The notes under the pieces were generated by a model. It was not told the origin of the DNA. It did no database searches and worked only from the letters and a program-made list of their open reading frames with translations. Below, in pieces: positions 32,415 through 42,118 of a stretch of DNA of 64,000 bases. Positions within the stretch are counted from its first letter, which is position 1, and the number at the start of each line of letters is the position of its first letter. The DNA is from DATJLY01 sp035518375 (GTDB lineage: Bacteria; Pseudomonadota; Alphaproteobacteria; ATCC43930; CGMCC-115725): contig DATIXQ010000107.1 of assembly GCA_035518375.1 (NCBI GenBank), positions 1 to 64,000 of the forward strand. The letters run 5' to 3'. A program made the position numbers and the translations under genes.

Positions 32415-35400
32415 TTGCGAACGCGTCCGAGACAGGGCGGCATCTGGCGTCCGCTCCCGCGGGTTTGGCCGTGGGCGCTTGCGGCGGCGCTTGCGTGCGC
32501 GCCGAGCCTTGCGGCGCACGCCGATGAGGGCGTGCCGCTCGGCAAGGATCTCGCCGGCGAGGCGTGCCACTTTGCGGCGCCGGTCGAGCGCAACGCGCCC
32601 GCCGATCCGATCCTGTGCGGCGCCAACAGCAACGCGGTCGGCACGCTCTGGTCTTCGCCGGCGAGCGGTGCGTTGCCTACCGAGCCCGCTGCCCGGCGCG
32701 CAGCCATCATCGAGACCGCACACGCGATCGCGGCGCCGCTCGCCGAAAAGTCGGCGCTCCGCTGCAGCGCCGGCGATGCGCTTTCGGGCACGAGCGATGC
32801 CCTCATATTCGCTTGCACCGAGGAGAGCTCGGGCTGGCCGCGGATCGTGCTCGTGACCTCCGCCGGCGACATCGTCTATGCCGCCGACGGCCTTCCCGCG
32901 CTTCTGCCGGTGCTCCAGGCGGGGCTTGCCGCGGCGACCGGCCGGCCCTTCTCCGCCGACGAGACCGAGGCCGCGTTCCGCATCGTCGACCAGAAATTCC
33001 CCGGCGAACTGGCGCGTGCCGGCGGCGCCGACGCCGCGAGCTACAAGGCGCTCATCGAGCTTGGCCGCCTTGATGGCGCCGCCAACGACTATGCCGGCGC
33101 CGAAGCCGCCTATCGGCGCGCACTCGACATCGAGACGCGCATCTTCGGCGGCAATGCCACCGCCGTCGGCGAGACGCTGATGGAACTGGCGCTCCAGGTC
33201 AGCAACCAGGCGCGCTTCGACGAGGCAGCAGGCCTCTTCCGCCGTGCCGAGACGATCGTCGATGCCGCGCCCGATGTTGCGGCGCGCGCGCGGCTCGCCT
33301 CTTATCGGGCGCTCGACGCCGCGAACCAGCGCCACTTCGCCGACGCGCTCAAATTCGCCCACGCCGCATCCCAGATGCGGCGCCAGGAGCTCGGTGGCGC
33401 GGGTGGCCCCGCACCGGCCGCCGGCGCCGACGCCGCGCCCGCCCCAAGCCGCGGCGAGCTTGCGCATTCGCTCCGCATCGAGGCCGAGATGGCGCTTCGC
33501 CTCGGCGATCTGCCGACCGCGCTCGCCAGCGCCACGGAAGTGCTCGAGATCATCAATCAGGAGCCGGGACTGCCGCTCTGGTGGCGGCCCGAGGCGGTGA
33601 TGATGATGGCCGAGATCGACGCCCGCCGCGAGCGCGTGGTCTCGGCCGAGCGCCAGTTCCGTGCCGCGATCGAGATGGAGAAGCGGCTTTTCGGCGAGAC
33701 CGCGCCGACCGCGCTTAGCATGCTGCGGCTCGGCCAGTTCTATAGCGACCAGCAGGTCTATTCCGCCGCCGTCGAGGCGTACGAGCCGGCGTTTGCGATC
33801 CTCGCGCGCGATCCGGTGACACGCGCAGCGATCGTTCCCGACCAGATCCTGCCTTACCTCGAAGCGGTGGCGCAGCTCGCCAAGACCGAGCCGGGCAAAC
33901 GTGCCGCGCTTTACGCCGAGGCCTTCCGCGCGAGTCAGCTCATTGGTTCCGACGTCGCCGGCCGCACCATCGCGCGCGCAGCCCAGCGCCTCGCCGCCGA
34001 CAGCAGCGGGCTCAAGGACCTGCTCACCACGGCGCAGGACGCGCAGCGTCAGCGCAACACGCTGCGCATCGAGCTCGCGGCCGAGACCGCGAAGCCCGAC
34101 GACCGACGCAGTGCCGCGCGCGAGCGCAGTCTCGCCGAAGAGCTTGGCGCAGCTAGCGACAAGGCCGACGCGGCCGCACGCGAGATCGCCGCGAAGTTCC
34201 CCGCCTATGCCCATTTCGCCGATCCCGGCCCGGCAGGCCTCGACAGCCTGCAGCATGCGCTCGGGCCGGGCGAGGCTTTCCTCACCTACGTCGCCGGCGC
34301 GCGCTCGAGCTACGCCATCCTCGTCACCGCCGGGTCGATGCAGCTGCAGCGGATCGACACGACGAACGCCGCGCTCGCGAGCGACGTCGCGGAGCTGCGG
34401 CGCGCCTTCGTGCCACGCCTCGGCGCCGTCGGCGATTTCGATCTCGCCCTCTCTTATGAGCTTTACCGCCTCCTCCTCGCGCCGATCGAGCCTGGGCTCG
34501 GCGACGTCGCGCATCTCGTGGTGGCGCCCTCGGGCGCGCTCGCGAGCCTACCGTTCGGCCTCCTCGTAACGGCGGCTCCCGCCGCCAGCGCGCGCCACGA
34601 CTACCGCGCCGCGAGCTGGCTCCTGCGGCGCATGGACGTGAGCCAGGTTCCTTCCGCGCGCGGCTTCCTTGAGCTGCGGCAAGGCGCGGCACGACGCGTT
34701 GCCGCGCCGAAGCCGCTGCTCGCCGTCGCCGATCCGGCCCTCTCGGGACCGATGACCGAGAGCGACGGTTCCGCCTCGAGGGCGCTCGCCGCGCTGTCCG
34801 GCCGCTGCCGCGAGAACGGACCGATGCCGGCCGACGTGCTGCGCGCGCTGCCGCCGCTGCACGAGACCGCCAACGAGGTCCGCGCTGTCGACCGCGTGCT
34901 GGGGCCCGGCGGCGATCTGCTCCTTGGCGCCGGTGCGACCGAGGCCGCCCTCCGCGCCCGCCCGCTCGATCAGTACCGCGTGCTCTATTTCGCGACGCAC
35001 GGGCTCCTGCCGGGCGAGCTTCACTGCCAGGCCGAGCCCGGGCTCGTGCTCTCGCCACCGCCCCAGACCGCGACCTCGACCGACGAGGACGGCGTCCTCG
35101 AGGCGAGCGAGATCGCGGGTCTGAAGCTCAACGCCGATCTCGTCGTGCTATCGGCCTGCAACACAGCGGAAAGCGGCGGCCAATTCGGCGGCGAGGCGCT
35201 CGACGGTCTTGCAGAATCCTTCTTCAACGCCGGTGCCCGCACGGTGCTCGCGAGCCACTGGGAAGTGCCATCGCTGGCGACCGTGCGGCTCATGACTTCG
35301 CTCTTCGAAGCGCGGGCGCGCGACCCGCGTGCGGGACTTGCCGGGGCGCTGCGCCAGGCGCAGCTTGGGCTCGTTAACGATCCCGCCACATCACACCCTT

Positions 35401-35498
35401 ACTTTTGGGCGGCTTTCAGTATAATCGGCGATGGAGCGGCGCCCGACCGGACGGTTGCGGTGCCCGCGGCCGACGAACCTTCACGGGGGCGAACGTGA
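32415..35498 (+). CDS. Exported TPR protein with C-terminal CHAT peptidase domain
   Basis: A 1027-residue protein. A basic N-terminus and hydrophobic stretch (PRVWPWALAAALACAPSLAA, ending AHADE) form a Sec signal peptide. The middle (about 200-520) is helical with TPR-like repeats such as GRLDGAANDYAGAEAAYRRA. The C-terminal CHAT domain (about 720-1010) has both caspase-like catalytic residues: His862 in YFATHGLLPG and Cys915 in VVLSACNTAESG. GARTVLASHWEVPS follows, as usual. The TTG start is supported by GAGG seven bases upstream. It overlaps the next gene (GTGA). Protease activity is inferred. Export would place it in the periplasm or at the surface, unlike most cytoplasmic CHAT effectors. 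Confidence 0.85.
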   Translation: MRTRPRQGGIWRPLPRVWPWALAAALACAPSLAAHADEGVPLGKDLAGEACHFAAPVERNAPADPILCGANSNAVGTLWSSPASGALPTEPAARRAAIIETAHAIAAPLAEKSALRCSAGDALSGTSDALIFACTEESSGWPRIVLVTSAGDIVYAADGLPALLPVLQAGLAAATGRPFSADETEAAFRIVDQKFPGELARAGGADAASYKALIELGRLDGAANDYAGAEAAYRRALDIETRIFGGNATAVGETLMELALQVSNQARFDEAAGLFRRAETIVDAAPDVAARARLASYRALDAANQRHFADALKFAHAASQMRRQELGGAGGPAPAAGADAAPAPSRGELAHSLRIEAEMALRLGDLPTALASATEVLEIINQEPGLPLWWRPEAVMMMAEIDARRERVVSAERQFRAAIEMEKRLFGETAPTALSMLRLGQFYSDQQVYSAAVEAYEPAFAILARDPVTRAAIVPDQILPYLEAVAQLAKTEPGKRAALYAEAFRASQLIGSDVAGRTIARAAQRLAADSSGLKDLLTTAQDAQRQRNTLRIELAAETAKPDDRRSAARERSLAEELGAASDKADAAAREIAAKFPAYAHFADPGPAGLDSLQHALGPGEAFLTYVAGARSSYAILVTAGSMQLQRIDTTNAALASDVAELRRAFVPRLGAVGDFDLALSYELYRLLLAPIEPGLGDVAHLVVAPSGALASLPFGLLVTAAPAASARHDYRAASWLLRRMDVSQVPSARGFLELRQGAARRVAAPKPLLAVADPALSGPMTESDGSASRALAALSGRCRENGPMPADVLRALPPLHETANEVRAVDRVLGPGGDLLLGAGATEAALRARPLDQYRVLYFATHGLLPGELHCQAEPGLVLSPPPQTATSTDEDGVLEASEIAGLKLNADLVVLSACNTAESGGQFGGEALDGLAESFFNAGARTVLASHWEVPSLATVRLMTSLFEARARDPRAGLAGALRQAQLGLVNDPATSHPYFWAAFSIIGDGAAPDRTVAVPAADEPSRGRT

Positions 35499-36202
35499 GC
35501 CGAGCACTGCTTGCGCTTGCGGCATTGACCGCGATGCTGGTTTGGCCGGGAGCCCCGGCCCGTGCCGACGACATGGTCGTTGTGGCCGCGCGCGGCATTG
35601 CGCTTGCGCCCGGAACCCGCGTCGATCCGGCGAAACCCCTCGTCCTCGCCCAGGGCCAGCACGTAACGCTCATCGCCTTGAACGGCACGACGCTGAAGCT
35701 CGATGGCCCCTATGACAAGGCGCCGGCGCTGGCCGACGGCGGCAGCGACCTGGGCCAGGCGCTGGCCGCGCTCGTGACGCAGAATACGGCGCGCACGACC
35801 GAGGCCGGCGTCACGCGCGCGGCCGCGACCGTCGCGCACCTGCCCTCGCCCTGGCTGCTCGATGTGAGCCGCGGCGGGAGTGTATGCCTGCGCGATGGCG
35901 CCATGCCGGTGTTCTGGCGCCCGACGGACAAGGCGGCGGCGCATCTCACGGTGATGCCAGCCGACCGCAGCTGGAAGGGCGAGGCGAAATGGCCCGCCGG
36001 CGACGACGAACTCTCGGCGCCGAGCGACCTGCCGGTCCATGGCGACGCCATCTATTTCATGACGATCGATAACGGCGAGGAAGCGGCCATCACGGTCAAC
36101 CTCATTCCCCGCACCCTTGCCAGCACGGCGATGCAGGCAGCGTGGCTCGCGCATCAGGGCTGCGAGGCACAGGCCGAGGCCTTGCTGCGCCAGGGAAAAT
36201 GA
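35495..36202 (+). CDS. Exported small protein of the CHAT/cyclase operon
   Basis: A 235-residue protein with a clear signal peptide (SRALLALAALTAMLVWPGAP, cleavage near ARADD). The mature N-terminal part (VVAARGIALAPGTRVDPAKP ... LNGTTLKLDGPYD) resembles the FecR-like beta segment that follows 'charge on a promoter' sensor proteins, but the similarity is weak. Two cysteines (GGSVCLRDG near 130 and HQGCEAQ near the end) could form a disulfide. The GTG start at 35495 overlaps the CHAT stop, and the stop overlaps the cyclase ATG, so all three proteins are likely made together. It may be the CHAT target or a ligand for CHASE2. Confidence 0.75.
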   Translation: MSRALLALAALTAMLVWPGAPARADDMVVVAARGIALAPGTRVDPAKPLVLAQGQHVTLIALNGTTLKLDGPYDKAPALADGGSDLGQALAALVTQNTARTTEAGVTRAAATVAHLPSPWLLDVSRGGSVCLRDGAMPVFWRPTDKAAAHLTVMPADRSWKGEAKWPAGDDELSAPSDLPVHGDAIYFMTIDNGEEAAITVNLIPRTLASTAMQAAWLAHQGCEAQAEALLRQGK

Positions 36203-38184
36203 CCGCCGAGGCGATCGCCGCACCGAAGCGCACAATAAGACCGGCATCGCTCGCGCGGGGGCTTGCGCCGCTCATCGTGGCGCTCGCGGCCGCCACCGTC
36301 GCCGTGCTCGTCGTACGCTACGTCGCCTTTCTCACCTATGCCGACCGTTTCCTTGGCGACTGGGAGATCGCGGCCTTGACCGCGCCCGAGCCGCAAAGCT
36401 CCGACATCGTTGTCGTCGCCATCACCGAGGACACGCTCAAGGCCTTTCCCTACCGCTCGCCAATCGACCGGCAATTCCTGAGCGACCTTGTCACCACACT
36501 GGCGGCGCGCGGACCTCGCGCCATCGGCCTCGACATCCTGTTCGACCAGCCGACCGAGCCTGCCAAGGACGCGGCACTTGAAGCGACGCTCAACGCGCTC
36601 AAAGTGCCGGTCGTCGTCAGCTATACCGATGATGCGCGCCTTGTCGACGACGAGCAGCGCGAATTTCTCGACCGCTTCGTGCCGGCGCACGACCGCGGAT
36701 TGGCTACCCTCGCCACCGATCAGTTCGACACCGTGCGCTGGATCTATCCCGGCCATGCACAGAGCAACGGCGCGTATCTCATGAGCTTTCCGCGCGCGCT
36801 CGCGGCGTTCGTCGGCATTGCAACGCCGGCAACGCAGCCGCTCATCGCCTGGCACGGCCGGCCGTCGCGCGACGTACCGGCCTTCCGCGAATACGCCGCC
36901 GAGATGGTTCCCGCGCTGCCGGCGGAATGGTTCAAGGGCAAGATCGTCCTGATCGGCACGGACATCACGCTCGCCGACCGCCACCGCACGCCCTTCGCGA
37001 CCGTCTATGAGGGCGGCCAGGGCGTGCTCCCCGGCATCGTCGTGCAGGCGCACGCGCTGTCTCAGCTCATAGAAGGACGCCGTCCGCCGGCCGTGGGCGA
37101 GTGGGAGAATTTCGCGCTCGCGGTTGCCTGCGCGCTCGTGGGCGCCGCACTGCCGGCCTTCGGTGGTGCGATCGCGTTCCGCTTCGGCACGGGTGCGCTC
37201 TTCCTCGTCGGCTATTGGATCGCCGCCGGCGTGCTGTTCCGCTACCAGGGCATGATGATCGGCCTCATCGCACCCACGATCTCGCTCGCCGGCGCGCACT
37301 GGACGATGGAAGGACTCTCCGGCCACGAGGCGCGCAAGCAGCGCGAATTCATCACCGGGGCGTTCTCACGCTATGTCTCGCCCAAGGTGGTGCAGACGCT
37401 GATCCGCGACCCGAGCAAGATGTCGCTCGAAGGCGAGCGGCGGATGATGAGCTTCCTGTTCACCGACCTCGCCAATTTCACGTCGCTCTCGGAATCGCTC
37501 GAGCCGCACGATCTCGCGAGCCTCTTGAACCAGTATTTCAACGGCATGACCGACATCGTGCTGAAGTACGACGGCACCATCTGCAAGTTCGAGGGCGATG
37601 CCGTCTTCGTCATCTTCAACGCGCCCATGGACCAGCCCGACCATGCCGAGCGGGCGGTGCGCTGCGCGCTCGAGATGGATCGCTTCGCCGAGAGCTTCCG
37701 CCTCGAGCATGGCACCGCAAGCGTACCCTTCGGGCGAACGCGCATCGGCATCCACAGCGGGCCGGCCGTGGTCGGCAATTTCGGCTCATGGGCACGCTTC
37801 GACTACACCGCGTTGGGCGATTCCGTGAATATCGGCGCGCGGCTCGAAGGCGTGAACAAGCAGTTCGGCACGCGCATCTGCGTCAGCGAGGCGACCGCCG
37901 CCTTGACGCCTGGCATCAATTACCGCTCGCTCGGCGCGGTCGTCGTGAAAGGCAAGACCAAGGGGATCGGCGTTCTCGAGCCGCTGCACGAGGACGATCC
38001 GCGCGGCCCCTTCCTCGAACATTGGTCGACGGCGTTCCACAAGCTCGAGGAGAAGGCACCGGAAGCGCTCTCGCTCCTCGAAGAGCTGCAGCGCGAGGAG
38101 CCCGAGGACAAGACCGTCGCGCTTCACATCGAGCGGCTCATGCGCGGCGAGGAAGGCGCCGAGCTTGTCCTCACAGAAAAATAG
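36199..38184 (+). CDS. CHASE2-domain class III adenylate cyclase
   Basis: A 661-residue membrane sensor-cyclase. One membrane segment near residues 22-42 is followed by an extracytoplasmic CHASE2 domain (about 50-300; ITEDTLKAFPYRSPIDRQFL, GLDILFDQPTEP, IVLIGTDITLADRHRTPF). Further membrane segments (about 310-370) and a cytoplasmic cyclase domain (about 410-600) come next. Metal-binding Asp423 (FTDLANFT) and Asp467 (KFEGDAVF) are present, as are the transition-state residues Asn544 and Arg548. The base-selecting pair is Lys463/Thr537, which points to ATP and class IIIb. The ATG overlaps the preceding stop. Its stop codon abuts that of the convergent CocE-like gene (TAGCTA). Confidence 0.92.
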   Translation: MTAEAIAAPKRTIRPASLARGLAPLIVALAAATVAVLVVRYVAFLTYADRFLGDWEIAALTAPEPQSSDIVVVAITEDTLKAFPYRSPIDRQFLSDLVTTLAARGPRAIGLDILFDQPTEPAKDAALEATLNALKVPVVVSYTDDARLVDDEQREFLDRFVPAHDRGLATLATDQFDTVRWIYPGHAQSNGAYLMSFPRALAAFVGIATPATQPLIAWHGRPSRDVPAFREYAAEMVPALPAEWFKGKIVLIGTDITLADRHRTPFATVYEGGQGVLPGIVVQAHALSQLIEGRRPPAVGEWENFALAVACALVGAALPAFGGAIAFRFGTGALFLVGYWIAAGVLFRYQGMMIGLIAPTISLAGAHWTMEGLSGHEARKQREFITGAFSRYVSPKVVQTLIRDPSKMSLEGERRMMSFLFTDLANFTSLSESLEPHDLASLLNQYFNGMTDIVLKYDGTICKFEGDAVFVIFNAPMDQPDHAERAVRCALEMDRFAESFRLEHGTASVPFGRTRIGIHSGPAVVGNFGSWARFDYTALGDSVNIGARLEGVNKQFGTRICVSEATAALTPGINYRSLGAVVVKGKTKGIGVLEPLHEDDPRGPFLEHWSTAFHKLEEKAPEALSLLEELQREEPEDKTVALHIERLMRGEEGAELVLTEK

Positions 38185-39828
38185 CTAAGCTCCTTCGAGC
38201 ACCGGCAGGATCAGCGCCGAGGGATGCTCGGCCGAATGCAGGATCGTGTCGGCGCCGATCTTGTTCGGGTTGTAGTAGTGCGTCCACAACACGTCGGTGA
38301 CGACGGAATCGCCGTTCACCAGCTCGAGCCGGACGCGGCTGCCGCGTTTGAAGCGGTGTGCCATCGGCTCGATGCTGATCTCGAAGCGATAGACCTTGCC
38401 CGGCTCGATCGGCTCGGAGCTGGCATGCGTGTGATAAGGCTCCATCTCCGTGCTCTTCGCGGCGTCGAGGGCGCGATGCGAGGCGCGGAGCCACCCCTTG
38501 GTGATCCAGAACGATGCGGGATTGAGATCCTTGGCGCGGTCTTCCGGCGCCTGCGGCAGCTGTTCCGACAGTTTGACGAAGAAATCCGTGTCGGTGCGCG
38601 TCGAAGATGCGTAGAGCGTGAGCTTGATGGGCCCGGCGATCTCCAGATCCTCGCTGAGGGGCGCCGTGGTGAAGGTTAGGACGCGGCGGGCTGGATCGGG
38701 CTGGCTGTTGGGCCCCATTCCTATCACGCCCATCATCCAGCCGGGATTGGGATAGGAATAAGAGGTCGAGGCCACGCCCGCCGGCGGCTCGCGCGTCAGC
38801 ATGCCGTCGTTCAATGACGTGATACTCCCGCTTTTGGCGCCCGAGAGATGCCAGGTGACGTAGCGCACACCGGGCGGGGGCCAGGACGGCGCGCTGCGGA
38901 AACGATCGGCTCCGCGCACGTACCATTCCACATTTGGCCGCGCCTCCCAGTCGCTCGCGACGCCCTTGAGGTAGCGCTCGTAGAACGGAAGCAGCAAGCG
39001 CTCGTGCATCTCGGCGCTGTTGAACTCGCGATTGGCGGCAAACGCATTGACCGGGCCGTTGACGCGGAGCTTTTTGGGCCCGCGCGCTCGGCGATAGCCG
39101 TCGATGTTGCCGCGCGTGTGGAGATCGACCTTCCCCCAGATCGCAACGGAGTAGAGCGGCACCTCGATCTCGTGGAGCCGTTCGGCGGCCGCCCGCTCGC
39201 GCCAGAAATCGTCGTAAGTCGGGTGCTGCTGCACCAGAAGATTGAGATCGCACTCCTGCTCGCGCGGCTCGGCGCCGTTTGCAGGATGGCGATTGATGAT
39301 CCGGTTCTGGTTCCACCAGTAGGAACCGAAGAAGTCGCCGAGGATGCCGCCCTGATAGACCGAGGCGCGGTAGGGATCGTTCATGCCGTCGAAGGCCGCG
39401 ATGCAGGCAAGCGACGGCGGCTTCTGGATCGCCATCCACCATTGCGACATGCAGAAATAGGACTGGCCGATGCCACCGACCTTGCCATTCGACCACGGCT
39501 GGCGGCCGAGCCATTCGATGACGTCGTAGAGATCCTTCTGCTCGCTCCTGTCGAGCAACCGGAACGTGCCGCCGGACCTGCCGCAGCCGCGCACGTCCAT
39601 GTTGGCGTAGGCGTAGCCACGTTGCGTGTAGAAGTCGATCGGCCCCGTCTCGCGCCACAGGAATTGCGGGCTCGCGGGCAGGATGTTGTTGTCGTAGCGA
39701 TAGGGCGACGGCGCAAACAGAACCGGGAACTTTCCCTCGCCTTCGGGCAAATAAAGCGCAAGTGCGATCTCGACCCCGTCATGGACGCGGACCTTCACCT
39801 CGCGCGTGGGCTTGGCGCCGTCGGTCAT
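38185..39828 (-). CDS. CocE/NonD family hydrolase
   Basis: A 547-residue serine hydrolase of the cocaine esterase / X-Pro dipeptidyl-peptidase type. It has an alpha/beta core with Ser123 in GGIGQSYFCMSQWW after MDVRGCGRSGG, and a C-terminal jelly-roll domain (TLYASSTRTDTDFFVKLSEQ onward). The ATG at 39828 follows AGGGAGGATCAC; upstream in-frame codons run into the divergent gene's leader and are rejected. It probably hydrolyses an ester or amide of a small organic molecule. It is one of two such genes here (see 43240-44976). Confidence 0.85.
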   Translation of the reverse strand: MTDGAKPTREVKVRVHDGVEIALALYLPEGEGKFPVLFAPSPYRYDNNILPASPQFLWRETGPIDFYTQRGYAYANMDVRGCGRSGGTFRLLDRSEQKDLYDVIEWLGRQPWSNGKVGGIGQSYFCMSQWWMAIQKPPSLACIAAFDGMNDPYRASVYQGGILGDFFGSYWWNQNRIINRHPANGAEPREQECDLNLLVQQHPTYDDFWRERAAAERLHEIEVPLYSVAIWGKVDLHTRGNIDGYRRARGPKKLRVNGPVNAFAANREFNSAEMHERLLLPFYERYLKGVASDWEARPNVEWYVRGADRFRSAPSWPPPGVRYVTWHLSGAKSGSITSLNDGMLTREPPAGVASTSYSYPNPGWMMGVIGMGPNSQPDPARRVLTFTTAPLSEDLEIAGPIKLTLYASSTRTDTDFFVKLSEQLPQAPEDRAKDLNPASFWITKGWLRASHRALDAAKSTEMEPYHTHASSEPIEPGKVYRFEISIEPMAHRFKRGSRVRLELVNGDSVVTDVLWTHYYNPNKIGADTILHSAEHPSALILPVLEGA

Positions 39829-39901
39829 GTGATCCTCCCTCGAGCCGCGGCGTTCGAGTGTATCTTGCCGCGCGTCGGCCGCAATGACATGCTCAGTTGC
39901 C

Positions 39902-40789
39902 ATGGCGACCTTCCGCGAGCACAAGATCCCGAGCCCCACGAGCCGGCCCTATATCTTCACCTTCGCGCCCGCGACACATCTTTGGGTGTGTGAAAGCGGC
40001 GCGCACAAGATCGGACGGCTCAGCCTCGCCGAAGGGCGCTTCACGGAGTTCGCCGTCCCGACCCGCGAGGCGCGCCCCATCGGCATCACCGAGGGCAGCG
40101 ACGGGAACCTATGGTTCACCGAGAATGGCGGTGGCAAAATCGGCCGCATCGCGCGGGACGGCGCTATCACCGAATTCGATCTGCCGACACCCAAGGCCGG
40201 CCCGGACGGGATCGGCCTCGGTCCCGACGGCAATGTCTGGTGTGCCGAGCGCGACGCCGGACAGGTCGCGCGCATCACGCCCGAAGGCCGCGTCACCGAA
40301 TTCGGCGGGTTTCCCGAGGGCGCGCATCCGCTTGCGCCGGTCGTCGTCGGCCAGGAGATCTGGTGGAGCGATCCACCCGGCAGCCGCATCTTCCGCATGG
40401 ATCCCGGCGGCCGCATCCTCGGCGTGACACAGATGCGTCCGGGCGGCGGCCCGCGCGCGATGGCGCTCCTCTCGGACGGCAACATCTGGTTCGTGCTCGC
40501 CGAAAGCCATGCCATGGCGCGCATCGACCGCGGGAGCGGCGCCGTCGCGGAATTTCCGCTCCATCCTCATTCGAGCCCGCGGAGTCTTTGCGAATTGGAC
40601 GGCGCGATCTGGTTCACGGATGCCGGCGCCAATTCAATCGGCCGCATGAGCTTTGCTGGCAAGCTTCTCGACGAATATCCGGTGCCGACGAGGGACGCGG
40701 GCCTGCGCGCAATCAAGCTCCATTCCGACGGGCGCCTCTACTTCACCGAGTTCGACGCTGGCGCCGTGGGCGAGCTCAGCCCCGCCTAA
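39902..40789 (+). CDS. Virginiamycin B lyase-like beta-propeller protein
   Basis: A 295-residue protein built of repeated blades of the form DGNLWFTE...KIGRI...G.ITEF, seen at least six times, as in Vgb streptogramin lyases and related propellers. Vgb opens the lactone of type B streptogramins; whether this protein does so cannot be told, since many lactone- or sugar-acid-acting relatives share the fold. No signal peptide is evident. The start MATFREHKIPSP at 39902 is chosen over one six codons upstream. Its 3' end overlaps the convergent flavin monooxygenase by 14 bases. Confidence 0.72.
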   Translation: MATFREHKIPSPTSRPYIFTFAPATHLWVCESGAHKIGRLSLAEGRFTEFAVPTREARPIGITEGSDGNLWFTENGGGKIGRIARDGAITEFDLPTPKAGPDGIGLGPDGNVWCAERDAGQVARITPEGRVTEFGGFPEGAHPLAPVVVGQEIWWSDPPGSRIFRMDPGGRILGVTQMRPGGGPRAMALLSDGNIWFVLAESHAMARIDRGSGAVAEFPLHPHSSPRSLCELDGAIWFTDAGANSIGRMSFAGKLLDEYPVPTRDAGLRAIKLHSDGRLYFTEFDAGAVGELSPA

Positions 40790-42038
40790 GCGAGAACGAC
40801 GGGCGCGCATTGAGGATTTCGGGATCGAAGCCCGCGGCGCGTTTGAAGGAGAGCGCAATCGCTTCGAGTTCGGCGCGCGGGATCACGTCCTCAATGTTGG
40901 TGAAGCCGTTGGGCGCGCGCTCCTCAGCCATCTGCATGACGATTTCGGGCCCGTAGCGGCGGTTCCTCAGGATAACCTCGTTCATCGGCAGCCGCCGCAC
41001 GGCATCGTAGGCGGCAAGCGCTGCAACGGGATCGCGCTCGCTCGCGAGCGCGTGGGCGAGGACGCGGGCATCGACGATAGCTTGGCTGCCGGCCTGCGAG
41101 CCCACGGGCCGCATCGCGTGCGCGGCATCGCCCATGAGGGTCACGCGGCCGAAGCTCCAGCGGTCGAGCGGGTCGTGATCGGTCTCGGGATATTCGTAGA
41201 TGTCCTCCGTCGCCGCGATGAGGTCGGCAAGGCGGAGCCACGGGAAATTCCACTGGCGAAACTGCGCGAAGAAGCGCTCCTTCGGCACCTTGCGATCCCA
41301 GCTCTCGCGTTCCGGCAACCCACCCGCGTCGCCGAGATGAACGAGCCAGTTGATGAGCGAGCGTCCTCGTGCCGCCGCTCCCTGGCTCATCGGATAAAGC
41401 ACGGCGCGTTGCTGGTAATGGCCGATCATCGTCTGAGTGCGCCCGTCGAGGAATGCGTCTGCCTCGATCGCGCCACGCCATTGCAGCGCGCCGCTCGCCA
41501 CCGGCTTCGCCTCATTCGGATGCAGAAAGCGGCGGACGGTCGAGTGGATGCCGTCGGCGCCGATCAGCACGTCGGCACGGACCGATCCGCGCGCCGCTCC
41601 GCTCGCTCGGTCAATGAAATGTCCCGTGACTCCGCCTGTGCCTTCCTCGAAAGAAACGAGATGATGGCCGGCGCGAACGTTCTCCGCGCCAATGCGCGCC
41701 CGCGTCGCTTCGAGTAGGAGCGCAAGCAGCTCGCCGCGATGGATCGAGTATTGTGGCCAGCGATACCCTGCGCCGAGGCCGCGCGGCTCCGCCCAAATCG
41801 GCTGCCCGTGCTTGTTGTAATAGGCGAGCCTCGAAGTCTCGATCCCGGTCCGGGCGAGCGCCGGCCCAAGCCCCAGCTCGATCAGCTCGCGCACCGCATT
41901 GGGCTGGAGATTGATGCCGAGGCCCAGCGCCTCGAATTGCGCGGCGCTTTCGCAGACGCAGACTCCAATGCCCGCCGCATCGAGGCTTAAAGCCGCTGCG
42001 AGCCCGCCGATACCGCCGCCGATGACGAGCGCCTTCAT
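40776..42038 (-). CDS. FAD-dependent monooxygenase (salicylate hydroxylase-like)
   Basis: A 420-residue group A flavoprotein: MKALVIGGGIGGLAAALSLD at the N-terminus, LIGADGIHSTVRRFL near 165, and the GD motif VTLMGDAAHAMRPVGSQAGS near 285. It lacks the thioredoxin-like extension of the longer monooxygenase at 30669, so it belongs to a different subgroup (salicylate or 6-hydroxynicotinate hydroxylase type). The start ATG at 42038 is immediately before the GxGxxG fold, as required. It is divergent from the MetE-like gene. Confidence 0.87.
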   Translation of the reverse strand: MKALVIGGGIGGLAAALSLDAAGIGVCVCESAAQFEALGLGINLQPNAVRELIELGLGPALARTGIETSRLAYYNKHGQPIWAEPRGLGAGYRWPQYSIHRGELLALLLEATRARIGAENVRAGHHLVSFEEGTGGVTGHFIDRASGAARGSVRADVLIGADGIHSTVRRFLHPNEAKPVASGALQWRGAIEADAFLDGRTQTMIGHYQQRAVLYPMSQGAAARGRSLINWLVHLGDAGGLPERESWDRKVPKERFFAQFRQWNFPWLRLADLIAATEDIYEYPETDHDPLDRWSFGRVTLMGDAAHAMRPVGSQAGSQAIVDARVLAHALASERDPVAALAAYDAVRRLPMNEVILRNRRYGPEIVMQMAEERAPNGFTNIEDVIPRAELEAIALSFKRAAGFDPEILNARPSFSLRRG

Positions 42039-42118
42039 GCTCCCGATTGAGCACGGCGCTCGCGGCCTTGACAAGGCTTGCGTGCGCTTGGTGTCCTATC
42101 GCACGGGAGGACGTTCGC

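Noticed and set aside
32373..34514. A 713-codon frame antisense to the CHAT gene
   Set aside because: Low-complexity Arg/Gly/Ala sequence without motifs; the forward frame has a signal peptide, TPR repeats and a complete CHAT domain.
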